Shown: positions 62,036 through 64,000 of the stretch, in pieces
How the letters are laid out: every line of letters starts with the position of its first letter
Numbering within the stretch: the stretch's first letter is position 1
Assembly: GCA_038244815.1 (NCBI GenBank)
Contig: JBBRTB010000020.1
Coordinates: forward strand, 20,456 to 84,455
From: DASVHS01 sp038244815
Lineage (GTDB): Bacteria; Acidobacteriota; Thermoanaerobaculia; Gp7-AA8
Direction: 5' to 3'
DNA length: 64,000 nt
Notes under the pieces: generated by a model
The model's database searches: none
The model's input: the letters and a program-made list of their open reading frames with translations, nothing else
What the model was told of the DNA's origin: nothing
Made by a program: the position numbers and the translations under genes

Positions 62036-63136
62036 TTACGAGATCTCTTTCGGCGGTCGTTCGATCACTTTGTCGCCTTTGCGGAGGCCGGACAGCACTT
62101 CGACGTTCAGGCCGTCCGAGATTCCGGTCTTGATCTCGACTTTTTTCGGCGCGACCTTCGGGCCGGCGCCGGCGATCTCGACGGTCGCTTTCTTGCCGCC
62201 GTCTTCGAACGTCACCAGGCGCTCGGGGATGGTCAGCACGTCCTTCTTCTCGCGGATGATGACATCGGCGTTCGCGGAGTAGCCGGCGCGCAGCGTGAGT
62301 TTGGTCGCCGGATCGAGCTCGATCTCGACGTCGAAGAGCGTTGCTCCCTCTTTCTGCTGTGCCTGCGGAGCGATACGCGAGACCTTGCCGTTGACGACGT
62401 CTGTCGGCAGAGCACCCACCTTGATGCGTGTCGGCATACCCACGGAGAGCTTGCCGACGTCGATCTCGTCGACCGTTCCTTTGAAGATGAGGTCGCTCAT
62501 GTCGGCGATGGTGGCCATCTCCGTGCCCGGCTGGTACGAGGTGAGAGGAACGATCGGATCGCCGGGGTTGACCGCTCGGGTGAGGACGGTGCCGGCCGCC
62601 GGCGCGGTGATGATCGACTCGCGGCCGGTCGCGGAGAGCCGTCCCCGGTTCGTCAGCTCGCGATTCTGTTGAGCCTTGAGGAACGCCACACGCGCGAGCT
62701 CGAATGCTTCTTTCTTCTGATCGAGGTCGGACTTCGGCAGCACGCCGGAGCGCGAGAGATCCACCGCTCGCTGGTAGTCGGACTCCGCCCGTTTGAACGA
62801 TGCCTGGGCAGATTCGACCTGCCGGTCCACTTCTGTTTTCTCGAGCGGCGTCGGATCAGCGCCGATCTCGAACAATGGATCGCCGGCCTTCACCGTGTCG
62901 CCCACTTCGACGAGCGCCCGGCGGACGATGCCGGAGATCTTCGACTTGACCTGAAATTTCTGGCGCGGCTGAATCTGACCGACCGCGACGGCCTTCTCTA
63001 CGATCGAGCCGCTCGTGACGTCGACCTCTTTGAGGCCGTTCGCGTCCTTCTTGCTGTTGCGCGTCCAGGCGTAAACCCCGGCGCTGACCGCGGCGGCGAT
63101 CACGAGAATGATCAGTGTTCGTCCGAGTCTGGACAT
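62036..63136 (-). CDS. Periplasmic adaptor (HlyD/MacA-like)
   Basis: Membrane-fusion protein of 366 residues: N-terminal anchor (LIILVIAAAVSAGVYAW), lipoyl-like segments (ALVEVGDTVKAGDPLFEIG, ITAPAAGTVLTRAVNPGDPIVP), a coiled-coil hairpin, and C-terminal beta-domain. First gene of the exporter unit adaptor-permease-permease-ATPase. Substrate unknown; this family exports peptides, lipids or antibiotics. Confidence 0.9.
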   Translation of the reverse strand: MSRLGRTLIILVIAAAVSAGVYAWTRNSKKDANGLKEVDVTSGSIVEKAVAVGQIQPRQKFQVKSKISGIVRRALVEVGDTVKAGDPLFEIGADPTPLEKTEVDRQVESAQASFKRAESDYQRAVDLSRSGVLPKSDLDQKKEAFELARVAFLKAQQNRELTNRGRLSATGRESIITAPAAGTVLTRAVNPGDPIVPLTSYQPGTEMATIADMSDLIFKGTVDEIDVGKLSVGMPTRIKVGALPTDVVNGKVSRIAPQAQQKEGATLFDVEIELDPATKLTLRAGYSANADVIIREKKDVLTIPERLVTFEDGGKKATVEIAGAGPKVAPKKVEIKTGISDGLNVEVLSGLRKGDKVIERPPKEIS

Positions 63137-63870
63137 CGGTTCTCCTTGGTCCCTCGATCTTCGAGCTAATACGAAGGACGTCGGAGAGGGTTGCGCGGTT
63201 AGCTGGGCCGTGGACTGGAACGGCGGCCTACTGCGCCGGAGACTTCCAGTTCTCCTCCCAGTCGAGTTCAGCAGTGCCCTCGCCGCCGTTGATCATGGCG
63301 GCGAGTTTTTTGAAAGCATGTTGACTCTCCCGAGGCTTCGGCATCGCCTGTCGGCACCATTGCTCCATCCTAGTGGCGCCTGGATTTTCTGAAGAACTTC
63401 AATTGGGACGAGATGGCGCAGAGGATCGGCGACGCGAGCAAGGCGCGCCATGCTGTGTATCGCGCCGCGCCGCCCGAAGATCAGTCCATCTCCATCGCTG
63501 AAGTTTCCGGCGCACGCGGTGGTCGTGATGCGGCCGGTGTCCCTGTAGGCCGCCGTTCCGTTCGCTATCGTGAGTTCAACGGTTGCATCCTCTTTGAGAC
63601 GCGTCTCCTCAGCACCTGGCTCGCGGTGGTATCTGGCCCCGAAGGTGGCGGCGGGACGGCTGGAGTTCCTGGCGCAGTTCCCATCGATCATGGCCGTGAA
63701 GAACGAGCTGGCGCCGCCTGCGGACCGCCGGACGTTCGAACGATCGAAGCTCGACTGGAGCGAGCGCGACCGCAACGGCCAGATAGCGGGGACTATTCTG
63801 AGGAGGCGCAACGAAGCCCGCGGCGTTGAGACCAAGCCAGGTGGTCCCAATTCTGTCGTTACACTCCACT
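63137..63870. other. Decayed intergenic stretch next to an insertion sequence
   Basis: About 730 bp with overlapping open frames on both strands, none giving a convincing complete protein. Two pieces look like remnants: a − strand frame near 63228-63365 (ending ELDWEENWKSPAQ, 46 codons from ATG) and a + strand piece at 63620-63790 with coding-like third-position GC. No RNA gene or terminator seen. Confidence 0.5.
63620..63790 (+). pseudogene. Possible coding remnant, unidentified
   Basis: About 57 codons in one frame (YLAPKVAAGRLEFLAQF to SERDRNGQIAG) have the high third-position GC of real genes here, but sequence before and after in that frame does not. Probably a fragment of a lost gene beside the insertion sequence. 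Product not recognised. Confidence 0.35.
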
Positions 63871-63880
63871 AGTGCATCGT

Positions 63881-64000
63881 CAGTTTTGAATCTTTGGGTA
63901 GACCTTGTGGAGTTTGATGCGCGCTTGGTCGATGGTGAGGCGCCACTGAACACGCACTTGTTTCTCGTTGCGCGGCGCTTCCCAAGCTGCGACCTCGCTC
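63881..64000 (-). mobile_element. C-terminal end of an IS630-type transposase, cut by window edge
   Basis: The − strand from the window end to TGA (63881-63883) encodes the last 39 residues of an IS630-family transposase: VRVQWRLTIDQARIKLHKVYP is the typical C-terminus. CTAGTGCATCGTC at 63870 may hold the TA target dinucleotide and start of the inverted repeat, placing the element's right end near 63871. The rest lies beyond the window. Confidence 0.7.

Overview
The window is high-GC, densely coded DNA from one chromosome. The gene repertoire suggests a soil or sediment member of the Acidobacteriota or a close relative: a TonB-dependent receptor with an N-terminal carboxypeptidase-regulatory domain, paired MacB-like permeases, a split HisZ/short-HisG system, a PilZ-plus-helical-repeat protein, and exported proteins ending in K-A-V/L-H-x-x-[EQ]-L-R repeats. 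This placement is inference from family content only; no rRNA or tRNA gene was seen.

Layout. 1-4.4 kb: trehalose synthesis (otsA, cut by the window edge, and otsB), then a NarL-type two-component pair. 4.5-11.4 kb: a selenocysteine peroxiredoxin, small membrane and zinc-ribbon proteins, a PAS hybrid kinase, a Crp/Fnr regulator, a BON protein, and a decayed two-gene cassette between 17-bp direct repeats. 11.5-18.6 kb: a nearly complete histidine operon (hisZ-G-D-C-B-H-AF-IE). It is preceded by a promoter, a leader peptide with nine consecutive His codons and an intrinsic terminator, and hisA and hisF are fused in one reading frame. 18.6-29 kb: exported hydrolases, cell-surface proteins, an L,D-transpeptidase, a LytTR regulator and a TonB receptor. 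29-38.2 kb: a redox region with RIC/YtfE, a selenocysteine DsbA/FrnE-like protein, a selenocysteine formate dehydrogenase (alpha, beta, gamma), FdhE, a hemerythrin-like protein, DinB and FdhD. 38.3-50.8 kb: a lipoprotein, M48 protease, exporter permeases and adaptor, TauE/DUF1634, a large exported protein of unknown function, and molybdate transport (modB, modC, ModE-like regulator). 50.8-54.7 kb: two tandem VirJ/AcvB-like proteins and an MprF-like lysyl-phosphatidylglycerol synthase/flippase. 54.7-64 kb: DNA glycosylase, response regulator, a selenocysteine rhodanese, an aldolase-family protein, an acyl-CoA ligase, a four-gene ABC exporter, a decayed stretch, and the end of an IS630-type transposase.

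The main finding is four in-frame UGA codons that interrupt otherwise continuous, family-consistent proteins exactly where a catalytic cysteine or selenocysteine is expected: peroxiredoxin at 4700, DsbA/FrnE-like at 29955, formate dehydrogenase at 31201 and rhodanese at 56113. Each is followed at once by a hairpin; three of the four have small apical loops containing GU, as in bacterial SECIS elements. UGA ends many ordinary genes here, so this is site-specific recoding and not a changed code. Formate dehydrogenase, FdhD/FdhE and the molybdate transporter fit together as one Mo/Se-dependent respiratory function. The selenocysteine insertion genes (selA, selB, selC, selD) are not in the window.
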